Positions 39,130 through 51,199 are shown, counted from the first letter of the stretch. The stretch: 64,000 nt of DNA from Perca fluviatilis (GCF_010015445.1 NC_053121.1:28810434-28874433), one strand, 5' to 3'. Made by a program: numbers and translations. The notes: a model not told the origin generated them from the sequence alone.

Positions 39130-39157
39130 TTGTGTGTGTGTTTGTGTGTGTGTGTGA
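39130..39157. repeat. (GT)n microsatellite, short
   Basis: GT run interrupted once by TTT. Confidence 0.9.
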
Positions 39158-39522
39158 TTCCACAGTCTGACCTAGTACATTGGGCCAAATCAATTGCCAC
39201 ACTTCTGGAGCCAAAGCCCCGAGGCTCAGCTGTGGCTCTGTACTCTCTCGAACATCAAAAGCACAGACACAAAATTATGTAATGGTCTTATAGGTGGCGG
39301 TTTACCAATATGCATATTTTTTACTAGAAGTCATTTCAAAATGAAGCCTAAGCTTTCTACTGTGCAAAGATAAACAAAGACAACACAACACACTGTTGTT
39401 GTGTTTGAAAGATATTGATATGAGGGTATGAAGATAGACTGAGGCAGTCTTACCAGACTGATGAGGGAAAACCACAAGAGAAGCACAAGAAATGCTTTCT
39501 TCTGTTAATGATGCTCACTTAA

Positions 39523-39680
39523 CCCTCCTGTTGTCCTTCGGGTCAAATTTCACCCATTTTTAATACGTTTCTTTATCAGAAATGTGGGTTTCTTTCAATC
39601 AAATTGTCAAAAAAAATAACGTGGATGGTTCCATACAATGCTCTTCACAAGTAAAATAGTGTGTGTGTGTGTGTGTGTGT
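39523..39680 (+). mobile_element. Single end of a TTAA element, truncated at a (GT)n run
   Basis: After TTAA (39519-39522) comes CCCTCCTGTTGTCCTTCGGG followed by TCAAATTTCACCC. I know this as the end of a common fish TTAA element. Sequence typical of its interior (GTGGGTTTCTTTCAATCAAA) continues to about 39655, where a GT run (39659-39680) takes over. No matching right end is found. Confidence 0.55.
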
Positions 39681-39999
39681 TCCTATTGCCCAAGGGAACC
39701 ACACCCTTAACGGCTGGTGCCAAACAGAAGCTAATGAACGGCGCCCAGATTGTTTTCTTTGGAGCTTAGTCTCATGTTTAAACTGATCACCTGTAAAGAG
39801 TACACTACGCCTTAATTAATAGAAAGCACAAAACCACAGAAAAACATTAGTATGAAATAAATCCTAAACACAAACTCGTTGTCATGTATGTTTTTGTACG
39901 TGTAAAAGTGTTGTCCAGGCTGGGTTACCATCTGCCCCTGTTGCTTCTCATGGCAACCATCACCAGCTGTGTGGGGGGGAAATGTTCACTCCACACATA

Positions 40000-40028
40000 C
40001 ACGCACACGCACACGCACACGCACACGC
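40000..40028. repeat. (ACGCAC)n hexanucleotide repeat
   Basis: Almost five units of ACGCAC. Confidence 0.9.
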
Positions 40029-40160
40029 TTGCCTCATCCCATGAGTCTCGTACCAATCACTTCAAGGCTCATTAGTGTGGTTTCCCAGTTGACCACTCGG
40101 GCCAGTTTGTGATTTCACCTCTGCAGAAACTTCCAAGGTTGTGTACTTTGTAGTCGCCAC

Positions 40161-40162
<2 letters not shown>

Positions 40163-40235
<73 letters not shown>
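40163..40235. repeat. (GT)n microsatellite
   Basis: About 73 bp of perfect GT. Confidence 0.97.
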
Positions 40236-40238
<3 letters not shown>

Positions 40239-41061
40239 GCTGAGTTGAGAACGAAGACAGATGAGTTTCCTAAATAAGTTACTTCCATATCCATATAAAA
40301 TTAGCTATAGAAATGATTTATTTGGGAGCGAAAGCAGAGTTTAAACAAAAGTTAACGTAACAGCAGGGCTGGGTACAGAAAGAAAAGGACACAAAGGGTG
40401 CATTTGTCTGGTTTAACCTGAAATACACATAATTTTACCCTATCGCTGAATCTATGCAGTGCAAGTTTCACCCATAACCTTTTTACAACGTATTAAAAAA
40501 ATAAATAAAATCAGATTTTTTTAGAACAGTTCTTTTAAAAATATTAGTCTATGGTACAAATATAAACTGTACATTTGTGATATTAACAATTATAATATTA
40601 GATTTATGATTATTTTCTTTAGTTAACCCGGCGTCTTTTTAACACGTGATGCTATGTATACAACTCCTATTTTTAAGTAGTTACTCATGCAACACATCTT
40701 TGGAAAGCTACAACTCTTGTGATTTCACTGATACAAACTATTTCAAGACACGATAACAACAGCAGGTACAATCATCGCCTATGTCTGAGTAACAAACAAC
40801 TACAAAATTGAGGTAACTCACCTTTGAAGCCTCATTGTAATCCACAGATCCATAATATTCTAACAAAAACGGTCTTGTTACATTGACAAAGGTCCAGACG
40901 ATCAAATCCGGTAAACAATTTAGTCCAAACATATTATGACATTAAAATATATCCACGGACAGCTGTTTTTAAATTTCAAATTTTGCGGCAGTTATTTAAT
41001 ATTTTACTGTATTTCCTGGAGTAAATTTTGTTTGCATATATTTTTTTGCCGGTATCTACTA

Positions 41062-41747
41062 TCAAAATGGCCCCTGCACTCTGACCACCACAGCCCACCT
41101 TCAGACCCAGAAATGTCCCAGGACCCCAGCTCATACGTACTGCTACGTACACAGCCCTACAGTTGTTTCAACTCTTTTTTTACCAACTCTGTTTTGAAGA
41201 CAATACTTCAAAAACACCAACAACTGTGGCTCAACACATCATTCAACACCCTCTATCCCATGGATTGATCTGACATTGCAGGACATGTTTGCATGTTTGC
41301 AAATGCTTTTCTTTCACTGATTACTGGCGTGGGGGTCATCTTTATAACTTGCCGTTCCCGAGACTGTTAATGACTGGTAAAAAGTTCCTCAGGATCTCCC
41401 AGGATCTCCCAGTCCCTTCACCTCAGCAGCTCTGTGATGCTGCTAATGATGAAAGGAGAGGCACAGGAGCCTACGACCGTCTTGGTAAGATAAAGCCGCT
41501 CTACGAGGAGATGAGGGACTCCTGCAGAAGAAACTATCACCCTGGCCAGGAAATCGCCATTGATGAGCGAATGGTTGCCTCAAAAGCCTGCACTGGTCTG
41601 AAACAGTATATGAAAAACAAGCCTGTTCGCTGGGGTTGTAAACTCTTTGTTCTGGCAGACTCCAGGAACGGTTATACATGGGACTTTTTTGTTTATGAGC
41701 GCAGAGAGATGGAGAGATGGTGTAGTCTCATGTCATATGATCGTTAA
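41062..41747 (+). pseudogene. piggyBac transposase (PGBD-like) pseudogene
   Basis: The frame ending at 41268 carries a SCFNSFFTNSVLKTI stretch that fits the start of the DDE_Tnp_1_7 domain. It is followed, in a shifted frame, by DLTLQDMFACLQML (about 41270-41310). A further shift leads into TDYWRGGHLYNLPFP (from about 41317), the RLGKIKPLYEEMRD and PGQEIAIDERMV blocks and KLFVLADSRNGYTWDFFVY (to about 41697). These are in family order. The Asp of AIDERMV corresponds to the first catalytic Asp of piggyBac transposases. The match stops at LMSYDR with a stop codon, before the CDNWFTS-type block that holds the second catalytic Asp, and the third is also lost. At least one frameshift and a deletion between MFACLQML and DYWR are visible. 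It cannot encode an active transposase. It could also be an old copy of a domesticated PGBD gene, but the flanking TTAA-type ends argue for a transposon. Confidence 0.85.
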
Positions 41748-41801
41748 CAAATTTAACACATCAGCAGAGGTGCTCATTTTCCATACAGGTTTATTTAGTG
41801 G

Positions 41802-42140
41802 CTTTTACCAACGGTTCCTTTATGGGTCTTCAAATGTCCTTTGTGCTTTGTCACTTGCGATTTTTACAATCTCTGGCATGTTGCCAATAACCTGTAAATA
41901 TATGTGGATTTAGATGTGTAAATAGTTATATAGTAATGCTTTTTTGCACTACTTTTTCCACCATAGCACTTAGACATTTTTTACCAAAAGGTCATTTTTG
42001 TTTCTTCAAACGTTCTTTGTGCTTTGTCTCATGTAGCAGATAACCTGTACATACATAATTGTAAATATGTGTATTTAGATATGTTAATAGCTGTAAATAT
42101 TTTGTTTATACACTTTTATACACTACTTTTCCACCTTACC
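41802..42140 (+). repeat. Two tandem copies of an approximately 170-bp AT-rich unit
   Basis: Unit 1 (41802-41968) and unit 2 (41972-42140) share, in order, TTTACCAA, CTTCAAA, TCCTTTGTGCTTTGTC or TTCTTTGTGCTTTGTC, ATAACCTGTA, ATTTAGATRTGT, ACACTACTTTT and CCACC-TACCACT. They lie in the 3' non-coding part of the piggyBac relic, so the duplication belongs to the element or arose in this copy. Confidence 0.7.
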
Positions 42141-42790
42141 ACTTGTTTTGACTTTTTTTACAGACAAAGTTACAAAACTGCAATTTATTGTGTTTATGCT
42201 TCTGTTACTCTTTGTCAGAAATACTGACAGTGATTCTGGATATGAGATAGGATAGCTCTTAATGTAACCTTTCAATAGAGCCCTGAATGATAACTGTAAT
42301 GTCAAATGTTCATGGGTAGCAGTCTTTTTAGTCTAGGTATGTGACCATCATTCCCAAGGGTCCTTTTAGGGTCACCAAAATGGCCGTTTTCGTAAACGCC
42401 TAGACATATACCCATACAAAAACGGGTGTAAAATATTCATTTTATGAGATATTGATATGAGATTTCAACTGGGACTATGTAAGCCTTCTTGCTATAGCCC
42501 CATTGTGTTTTCAGACTAATAGGTCCCAGCAAAAGTCATCTACAGGCATTTTCCTATAAAAAATAATGCAGACGGACATAAAAAAAATATTTTCCAGTAT
42601 ATTCAAACTTCTATTACTCAAAGCCAATAGCACTTACAGTAATTGGGAAAGAAGCCTCAGAGTATTACCTTTCAAATGAAACCATAAACATGCATGTAGA
42701 ACAAATGGTTCAAGAACAGCTTCCAATTTACTATGGGTATGCCTTGGATATGCGTTTTTGGCTAATTTTACAGGAGTGTTAAGGGGTTAA

Positions 42791-43636
42791 GGATGAATTT
42801 AGAGGACTAGGGGAGACTCAGTGCTGAAGACAGCCCTTTAACAGGCTTCAGTGATTCAGTTTACATTGATTTTCAGCTACAGATGTCTGCAAGCACCACA
42901 AGGAGCTAACATCTTTTTCTGAGGTGGTAATGTCCCCTCCAACACCTTAAAGTTACCAGACCTTAAATATTTGGCAACTACTAGAGCTGAATTCCAGGAG
43001 ATGTACAAACAAAATGATGTCAACAAGACCATGGTGGTTTGTTCACTGTGATTAGTCTGCTAAGAAGAAACCACTCTTTAACAGCCACTACTGTTAAGGA
43101 GTGTTTGGATCTCAAAGATGGCCACCAGAGGGAGTAATACTTTACCTGAGAGCAAAGTATTTATGTAAAATGCACAAAACAAATAAAACATATGGCCTGT
43201 GTATACTCTACACAAACACACACATACACATGTACAATCTGTCCCATATTTCTACATTCCTTTGTCAGGAGAAGGAAGTATATAGAAATGGAATCTATTT
43301 CATTTATTAAAAATAAATTATGAATCACTCATTTGTCAAGTAAAAAATGTCATAGGTTCATTCCCTGCCTTACATAACTTATCAATAATTTGTATGACAA
43401 TGGTGACCTCTGTAGGTGGCAGTTTGCACATGCACTGCATGCATACAACCACATACTGTAGGAATATGCAGTACTTGTCCACAAACCAACATGTACATTT
43501 ATTCACTTTTAAAAGTTTAGAGAATTGGAACTTTAAGCTTCCTTAGGCTAATAATTAGTCCACTTAAACTGACTTTCCTCAAGCCATTTTACTTTTTTTC
43601 TTTCAAGATCTTTGTTTAAAATGACAGATAACACTG
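42791..43636. other. No feature seen
   Basis: AT-rich non-coding sequence. No gene or element boundary recognised. Confidence 0.5.
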
Positions 43637-44788
43637 CAGCCTGTTCTCATAAACCATTCATTCAAAAAGCTACGAAATGTTAAACACTGTAATTCGTAGC
43701 ATTCCACGTTTTAGTTTTGTTTATTCACTAGATAGATGGGCGCTGTATAAGAACGTGGCTGGCTGTGAAGGAAGGAGGTCGGGGCTATGGGTGGGCGTTA
43801 ACATACAGGACTTTCTATGCCAGAGAGTGGAGTTGGCTTACCGAGCAAAACTTAAACCTTTCACCCAGGAAATGCGGGTTTCTTAGGAGTGTTTGAATCC
43901 AAACCACAATTTTTTTTCTAATCTTAAAGGTCCTGTGACATGTTGCTCTTGGATGCTTTTATATAGGCCTTAGTGATCCCCTAATACTGTATCTCAAGTC
44001 TCTTTCCCGAAATTCCGCCTTGGTGCAGAATTACAGCCACTAGAGCCAGTCCCACAATGAGCTTTCCTTAGGATGTGCAATTTCTGTGTCTGTAGCTATT
44101 GAGGAGGAGAGAGGGGGGGGGGCAAGGTGGAGGGTGGGGGTGTGGCCTTGACCAACTGTCACTTTGCTCGTTTGAAAGCCATGATGTCTCTCTCTCATGG
44201 GTGGGCCAAATTCTCTGGGTGGGCAAAGCAGAGAAAGTGGAGGTAACCTTCCTCCTTATGACCTCATAAGGAGCAAGATTCCAGATCGGCCCATCTGAGC
44301 TTTCATTTTCTCAAAGGCAGAGCAGGATACCCAGGGCTCGGTTTACGCCTATCGCCATTTCTAGCCACTGGGGGACCATAGGCAGGCTGGGGGAACGCAT
44401 ATTAATGTTAAAAAACCTCATAAAGTGAAATGTTCATGCCATGGGACCTTTAACTTTCGTGGCAGCAAAATGCTCATATTTTGTGGACTTAATTTAACCG
44501 TAATGTCCGCCGAAATGACTGGCAGCTCGCGGTGCTTTGTACCTGGCTCAAAGTCACCTATTTTCGGCTAACTGAACCACCAACTACCGCTGATAAAACG
44601 TCGGTCTGTAGCTGGCATCACAAAGCTCTGTAGCGGCTTAAACAACTAGCAACTGCCGCTCGGTGCCATGGAGCTAGTAGCCACCCGGCATCAAAAGACC
44701 AGCCGCCAGTCTCCTAATTTCGTAGGATATCATATGTTTTGGTGTGCATACATTTTCATACAATATCATATGGACCCGTTCATAAGAA
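43637..44788 (+). repeat. Dispersed repeat 'TGTTCTCATGAAC', copy 2, split by a MITE
   Basis: Starts CAGCCTGTTCTCATAAACC and ends near ACCCGTTCATAAGAAT. The ends form a short imperfect inverted repeat (TTCTCATAAAC against TTCTTATGAAC, 9 of 11). Aligns with 16964-17430 on both sides of the 522-bp insertion at 43928-44449. Relative to copy 1 it also has about 40 extra bases near 44478. Superfamily unknown. Confidence 0.7.
43928..44449. mobile_element. TTAA MITE, piggyBac-like (AGGTCCYRTGRCATG family)
   Basis: A 522-bp element that starts AGGTCCTGTGACATG and ends CATGCCATGGGACCT, inverted repeats matching at 12 of 15. It is flanked by TTAA on both sides (43924-43927 and 44450-44453). Copy 1 of the host repeat has a single CGTAAC at this point, i.e. 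the empty site with one base changed. The interior includes a G-rich run (G10 at 44113-44122, then GGG and GGGGG by 44140). No coding capacity. Confidence 0.9.
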
Positions 44789-45634
44789 TACTTGAACACT
44801 GAGACTCAAGGTTACTCTAAGCTCTGGGAGTTAGAACACCCCAAATACCAATCACATATCAGTCTCCCAAAATATTTCCAAAAGCAAATGAAAATCTTTC
44901 AAGTGAGTTGGAAAAAAAACAGGCCTCACAACAACTTCCAGGCAAAACCCACTAAACGCTGCATAAAACATGAATAAAAAAAGCATCAGGATACTCTCAG
45001 GAAAATAAAGTTCCAGTGGATTATGAGAAGAAGTCACTGATGGCATGGATCACTCATGGCAGAAGAGATACAGCTAAGGGATGATGAAAGCTGGGTGACT
45101 TGTATTATTGGATGAATCCTGCTCTAAAGAAAAAAAAAAAAAAGAATCACAGATTTTCCTCACAGGGAATAGAAGCAGTTGAGGTATAAATTGGTCTCAT
45201 GGCAAGAAAATGATCAGAGGAACACAACCAATTGAGTGTGACTGAAGAAGAATAATTTAAAGTTTTGAAACGGCCTTGTCAAAGTACGGACCTAAATCAC
45301 ATTGGAATGTGTCGGGTTTCGAAAACAAGAATTTCACGCCTGCTGAGCTGAAGCGGTTCTGTATGAAAGGTTGGGTCAAAATGAACCCGTCTGGTATTAC
45401 CGCTTATGTTTTTTTTTATATTGGATATCGAAGAAAACAGACAATTCTTTTGAATCTGCTAAACCTTTACAAATGTGGAATTTTATTGAGGGCAAGGGTG
45501 TGTCTAAGTCTTCTCTGAAAAGCAACAAACACAGTACAAGAATGATTTAAAAATGGCAGATGTAGTACGTTTAAATCGTATGTTTATGCAGCTGACATGG
45601 GATGGTTTTCAGAATAAATCACAGAATTCCTTAA
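44789..45634. other. No feature seen
   Basis: AT-rich sequence without recognised genes or element ends. Confidence 0.5.
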
Positions 45635-46085
45635 AAGGTCCACTAATATCAATATTTTTATATTCTCAACGGATCAATGCCGGCATGTGTACCAGGGATG
45701 AACCCACAGATAATTATCACCAGACTCTGCAGTTCCCCTCCGCTCTACAGGGCTTTATGCCGTCTTTCAGCTCATTGTGTTAGTGACTGTGTTTTTCATC
45801 GCTCTCAGCAACCCCGTTTCCAGCAGCAGGCGGCTATATTAAAAAACCCCAATGGACCCACTGCACGCTACTCACACCAGACAGACAAAGTCAGCGATTA
45901 GCTGGTAAACGTAGTGGATCATTTAGCAGCTGGAAGGTCAGATATTTCCCTCAGGTGTTGTTGGAGCAAAGCAGAGCTAAAATGAGAGTGAATATTGGAC
46001 TTACGGTAGATTCATCAGGAGGACAGAAACACAACTCCAAATGAAGGCTTATGTTGCTCCATGTCTTGTGGATTTGTAAAGCAAC
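45635..46085 (+). mobile_element. Probable fish MITE, left TTAA present
   Basis: Begins AAGGTCCACTAATATCAATA after TTAA (45631-45634). The words GGATCAATGCCGGC, CAGCGATTAGCTGGT, TTTCCCTCAGGTGTTGTTGG and GACTTACGGTAGATTCATCAG are, from memory, parts of a highly abundant perciform repeat. I cannot see a matching right end, so it may be truncated. Confidence 0.45.
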
Positions 46086-46239
46086 TGTTTCCTATCAGGT
46101 TCACTGTATACACTTAAACTGTAATACGGTTACAGCGTAGCATTTACAGCTTGATTCGGCCCCAAGTGGCCAAAAAATCAATTAAGGCAGGTCATGGTCT
46201 GTCCACACAGACATCATGTTCAAAAAGGCACAGCAGCGC

Positions 46240-46440
46240 AGTATTAAGAGCGACAACGGTAGCAAATAGTATGAAAGACTGAAAATCCCCGTAAGGAGGT
46301 TGGCTGGGGTGGTGGATGGGTCAAACAAAAGGACTTTCACCCAGGAGGCTGGGGTTTGGGTCCCATTCTTGTCCCGCGTGTCCCTGAAACGTACATTTTC
46401 TAACCCCACCCACGATCTTTTCAGTTAAACGTACGTCCCG
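46240..46440 (+). repeat. Dispersed repeat related to 55430-55540 (inverted)
   Basis: GGAGGTTGGCTGGGGTGGTGG, GGACTTTCACCCAGGAG and TAGTATGAAA, in this order, occur on the opposite strand at 55430-55540. The TTTCACCCAGGA word is also in the repeats at 16964 and 43637, suggesting one larger superfamily. Boundaries not defined; sequence to about 46780 may belong to the same element. Confidence 0.6.
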
Positions 46441-46799
46441 ACCCAGAGCGTCAAAAAGTGACGCCAAGAGTTCCATCTAAGAGTATCTAAATATGGTTCA
46501 AGGAGACTTTTTGCTTCAATAAGAAACACCAAAGGCACCTGACAAGTGCCACTTTTTGACGCGATTGGAGTGAGAATGTCTTGCCCAGCGGGACCACACG
46601 GCCCTGCAGTGACAGTGGTACGGTCAGCCGCACGATCCACAGGGGGTGCACTCCCCAGCTACAAGATATTAACGTTAACTACGTGATTAAAACTGCCACC
46701 GCGGTCAAGTGTTACAATCACGTGGTACGGTCGTTAAATAGAACGCTCATGTATGTCGTTTTGGGAGTCAGAACGTGTTGATCAAGACTGTGAAATTAT

Positions 46800-47999
46800 T
46801 ACGTAATGTATTATGCAAGAGTTTGGAAAGCTCCTCCAGAGCCACGGAAGACATCATACAACTTTAATACAACTTCATGATGAGTAAACTGCCCTTTCTG
46901 TAAAATCTCTGCAGTGTCCCTTCAGTTTGCCAAGTAAATGGTAACCGTAGCTGTCAAAAAGACATATAGAGTACGTCTGTGTTGTTAAAAATACAATGTT
47001 TTTAAAACCCAAATTGTCCCCGAGTAAAAGTACTTACAGGTTTCACGTTCAACTACTGGTTTTTAGAATAAGCCACAGTCCAGCATTTCTTAATTCCTTA
47101 CAGATATTATGATTATCAAAACATATGATGCTTTAATGATTTAAATTAAACCATTATTCTTCATTGATTTAGATCTTCATCTTATAGGCTGGCCTTCTTT
47201 TTTCACTTTGTTATTCCTTACAGTAGAACACTAAAAGAGTTAGTTAAAGTTGATGAAATCTTTTTTTTAATTTTTTATTCACTTTCCCCTTCCAGATTTT
47301 CTAATCCAGTGTTAGCCAAAAACTCCTTATCTTTTTGGCTATATCAAGCTCAAGGGATAAATTAAATGACCTTACATTAAAGAACATGGTTTTATAGTGG
47401 TAGATGAAAACACTGGAGGCAGTGGAGCGGTTTAATAACATTACTGTGTATCTGTTGTGTTCCTTTTCGGTCTCAAACTAAGCTGGAAATAACACCCACA
47501 TCACCCCTGAAGAGGCCTCTACTGTACCTTCTGTTGTGCAACTGAGACTCTCACATCTGCCAGCAAATTATGCATTCTCCTAAATACATGTGACTGCAGC
47601 TATTAAAGCTAATGTGCTGGATGTGTTTTATTTTTTTTTAAATGCACATAACTAGAGGCTTAATTTAAGTTGGCACGTATATGGTATTTAATGTGGCTGT
47701 TGAAAGCCAGCTCCTCATCTTTATAGACTAAAAAGAGACACTTTTTACTTGGGGCTGCTGCAGAAACCGATGCGATGAACAGAAATGATAAAACTGTCAA
47801 ATACGATTAACCTTCCGCATGTACGCACATTCAATTGTGTTAATGAATAAAAGTAAAATCACTAATTGAATGTGTGAGTCACAGGAGAAGCTGAACCCCA
47901 ATAAGTGATTAGTCTGAATCAAGTGATTTGCAGCAACATTTATGATACAGTCAATTAACTTTATGGTGAAAATAGTTATAATTGGTTAAAAATGGAATT
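46800..47999. other. No feature seen
   Basis: AT-rich, no recognisable gene or element. Confidence 0.5.
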
Positions 48000-48262
48000 A
48001 ATAAAACCTCACCTTTTTTTTGTTGCCGTTTTGCCGACTGGATACGGCAAGAGTTTAATCTACCAGTTAGCTCCACTGGTAGCTAAGCGTATGGGTACGC
48101 TCTGGATACGTCACCCTGTGTATTGTTGTGATTGGTCGTAGTGTTTTCCAACTGCGTGCAGTGAAATGCATGCTTGGTGCCGCCCCTCGAGTTGGGCCAT
48201 TTTCATTACTCATTGCCAGACCCATAATCTTTCGGATTTGGGTCTGGATTTCCAGGCTACAC
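48000..48262 (-). mobile_element. DNA-element fragment with a CCAGACCC hairpin
   Basis: CCAGACCCATAATC (48216-48229) and GATTTGGGTCTGG (48235-48247) form an inverted repeat close to the end GGATTTCCAGGCTAC. This style of end is known to me from common fish hAT-type elements. No second end or target duplication seen. Confidence 0.4.
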
Positions 48263-50255
48263 TTATCCTTTAAAACAATCATTACAGTGGAAAAATGTGT
48301 GTTTCTGGTTGTAATACACAGATAGACCAATTACTTATGATGACCTTTATACACAATACTTGGAAACAAATGCTTAGAGTTGTATATTTCAAGTAGTATT
48401 CTGTATTTTCCCAGTTGCAAAGGGTCACTGTTTTCACTGTGATGTGATTTATTAAATACTGATATTAAATATATCAAACTTAAATATTATATAATTAATA
48501 TGTGAATGCAGTTATTATCAAAGTATAATTGTATGTATGCACTGTGTTACATTTAACACTAGAGCTGAAATAATTAGGTACATGAAAAAAAAAATGTGAT
48601 AATTGATTTATAGTCACAGGGAAAATGTACTGGTCCCAGCTGCTCATTTAAATATTTTCTGGTTTTCTACATCTTCCATGATAGTAAAGAAAAAAATGTT
48701 TAAGTTGTGGACATTGGACTTTCATTGTACAGGTTTGTAAGGTTTATACTTTATTCTTTTTTAAAATACTTATTTCATACTTATTTATAAATCTATGAAT
48801 GTGACAATACATCTTAAATTAAAGCTTTTAAATCTAATTTTCTTAAATTTTAGTGATATTTGCATTCCAACACCATTCTCTGAAAATGTGTGTTGGAAAT
48901 GAATAGTTTATTTATGCTATACCTCGACATATTTTTCCACAGAAAATAAACAGCTCTGTGTTGAAAGGGTAAAAGTCGCAGAGGAACATTTTGAAAGCTG
49001 AGCTTCCTCACTTGAACTCATCACTGAGTCTTCACATATCTCTTCATGTTAAAGGGTAGAGTGGGGGAACTTGTCAGTGCTGTGCTGCTCTCCGTCTGTC
49101 GTAATTATTAATTTTTGTAAGTTTTGTCGCTGAGGTTTGCCTCACCAACAGATGGCTTTGAACTCGTCACAGGAGGCTTTGTGCATAATCTTTTCACTGT
49201 GCTGCTGTCTTCGCCTGTCACTTCAGTCTAGCGACGGTGGCAATCAGAGTAGATGCCGCTAGTATTTACCTGCATGAGAATGTCGAGGTGCTAGTACAGG
49301 GGAGGGGCTTTGAGAGTCTGAACACCCAGACACGACTCAGCGAGAGGCAACACATTTCCTGAAGTCACACAGAGAATTGTACAGCTCTCAGCTCGTCTGT
49401 GTACAACAGACGAGGAAAGCTGCAGAGATTTACACTCGGAGCTAAGTGCTCAGCAGTGACAGTGTACGTTTGTTAACTTTGACGTGTACAACGGAGCCAT
49501 GCTGTGTATTTTCATTTTGCAGGATCATGGCCCTGTTCACACATTATACATTACACCAGAGCTTCAATATTACAGATTCTCTGCTCCATATATTTTAATA
49601 TGACTAACTCAACTCACAACACCATGACCTTTCTTGATTTGTCTGCATTTGACGCATTTTGATACTTAAATCAATTAACATATCCAAGTCTGTGACATTA
49701 GCTTCATTAGACATTTAGATATAAGTTGTGTCATCAAATCATGCATAAGTGCTTTGAGTAATGAATGCATTAGTCATATTTTCTTGCGTTAAATGAGTTG
49801 TGATACTTGATGCAGAATTTTGGCCCAAGGACAACTATGAGCTGTTTTTTGTATCCTTGAATGAACTGCAGATCTTTGCAGCACATTATGATCGTATCTC
49901 AGCGATACGCTGTAGCAGAAAACATTAGCTGTAATTGTGGTTTAGTTCTCAAAGCGGTTTATTTTTTTTCTTTTTGTCATTTGAAAATGATGTGATTGAA
50001 AATGAGATTAAATGAAAAACTGGACAACAGACCATCTTTTGTGACAGTATTGTCTTCAACATGTGAAATATATAGGGGATCTCAGCTTTTACAATCCATC
50101 ATGTTGGTTTGCTTGAATGAAATAAGATCACATCATTCTGTATATTTTTGTATTTTTAGTGTGACAGGTGAGTGGAAATATAAATAAAACAGAGCTAAAA
50201 CAAAAACCTGACCGGTTGGCTAAACAGACAAAGCAGAAGGAGAAAAGTCAGTAAG

Positions 50256-50258
<3 letters not shown>
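48263..50258. other. No gene seen
   Basis: AT-rich to about 49000, then a more balanced stretch (49050-49520). No gene, splice-site pattern or repeat identified with confidence. Confidence 0.5.
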
Positions 50259-50308
<50 letters not shown>

Positions 50309-50311
50309 CAA

Positions 50312-50338
<27 letters not shown>
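50259..50338. repeat. (TA)n-(CA)n compound microsatellite
   Basis: TA run 50259-50307, then CA run 50309-50338. Confidence 0.95.
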
Positions 50339-50340
<2 letters not shown>

Positions 50341-50342
<2 letters not shown>

Positions 50343-50530
50343 GTGTTGTGCCTGAAGGCGTTCATTGAACGATAGTTCATGAACTCGTTCATATTTTGGG
50401 CGAACGTGAACTGAACGTACATTACTGCCTTACTGTGTATTACTGCCTAATGAACGTTACTGTGAACTCGTTCATTCTGGTGTCTGTGAACGGCACGTTC
50501 TCTCAGTTTAACTTCGTTCAATAGGGTGCC
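50341..50530 (+). mobile_element. Single hAT-like element end next to a CA array
   Basis: CAGTGTTGTGCCTGAAGG followed by many GTTCA/TGAAC words (GAACGATAGTTCATGAACTC) resembles a fish hAT end family. No right end (CACAACACTG) occurs downstream, so this is a solo end or a truncated copy. Confidence 0.4.
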
Positions 50531-50544
50531 AGATTTCTGGGGAG

Positions 50545-51060
50545 AGCAAGAGAGAGAGGGAGGAAAGAAGTGAACAGCTGAAGAAGTTTCTCAATGACCT
50601 CAAGACTTCAAAACTCTTTGCAAGCGAACAAGTAAACTAGAGAGGCAGATGAAAGAAGAGAGGGATGAAAAGAATAATAAAACAGAGCTGAAACGGGAGT
50701 TAAAGAAGGCGTCTAAGCAAATGGAGGAGATGGAGGGAGAGGCTGAAAGACGAGATAGGGAGGAGACACAGACGGGAAAAGGGAGGAAATGAGGGAGATC
50801 TGTGAAAGAGAGGCCAGAGATGAAGAAGAAAGCAAACCCGGATGAAGGCGATTCCCCACATCATGGTCTCAAACACGGCTGGCGAAAAACTTTGAAAGAC
50901 AAGTGGAGGAGAGGGACGGAAGCGAAGTTAGCGGAGATCTGTCAATGTTTCTCAACGCTGGAGGAGGTCGAACTGAAACCGCTGACAAGAAACGGAAACA
51001 AGCAGACGTGGAGAAGGATGAATATCAAAGAAGAACGGGTCAATAATGTATTAATGTGAC
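50545..51060 (+). pseudogene. Decayed coding relic for a charged coiled-coil protein
   Basis: Reading the plus strand with frame changes gives QLKKFLNDLKTSKLFASEQV, then KLERQMKEERDEKN with LKRELKKASKQMEEMEGEAE, then KREEMREICEREARDEEES, and near the end KKRKQADVEKDEYQRR. Each block lies in a different frame, and stops (for example TAG near 50638, TGA near 50788) separate them. The high Glu/Lys/Arg content with heptad-like Leu/Met spacing suggests a coiled coil, as in the C-terminal tails of fish GIMAP-like GTPases or other filament-like proteins. No GTPase or other diagnostic domain is visible. A polyadenylation signal (AATAAA, 51157-51162) follows about 100 bp after the last frame, so the 3' end of an expressed gene or a retrocopy is possible. 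I do not recognise the family. Confidence 0.4.
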
Positions 51061-51199
51061 TGTAATTACAAGTGAAAAAATGTCTTTGCCTATGATTTCC
51101 GCACTAAAAACTATTCCTGCAAGACATGTTTTGGATTTTGTGTGAATTCGTGCACCAATAAAATCATATGACTGCTATACCAGTTCTCCTATTTTAATA

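Larger units (their letters stand above)
36406..39518. other. No gene; microsatellites only
   Basis: Apart from the GT arrays listed separately, no gene, RNA or element boundary recognised. Confidence 0.5.
40627..42786 (+). mobile_element. piggyBac transposon relic, about 2.2 kb
   Basis: The boundaries are proposed from TTAA-C at 40623-40627 and GGGGTTAA at 42783-42790. The ends (CCCGGCGTCTTTTTAACACG and the reverse complement reading CCCCTTAACACTCCTG) are only weakly similar, so the limits are uncertain. The coding core at 41062-41747 is clearly piggyBac. Downstream is a long AT-rich 3' region with a tandem duplication (41802-42140). Intermediate length: a full autonomous piggyBac of this type would need about 1.7 kb of coding sequence, and here only about a third remains. 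Confidence 0.55.
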
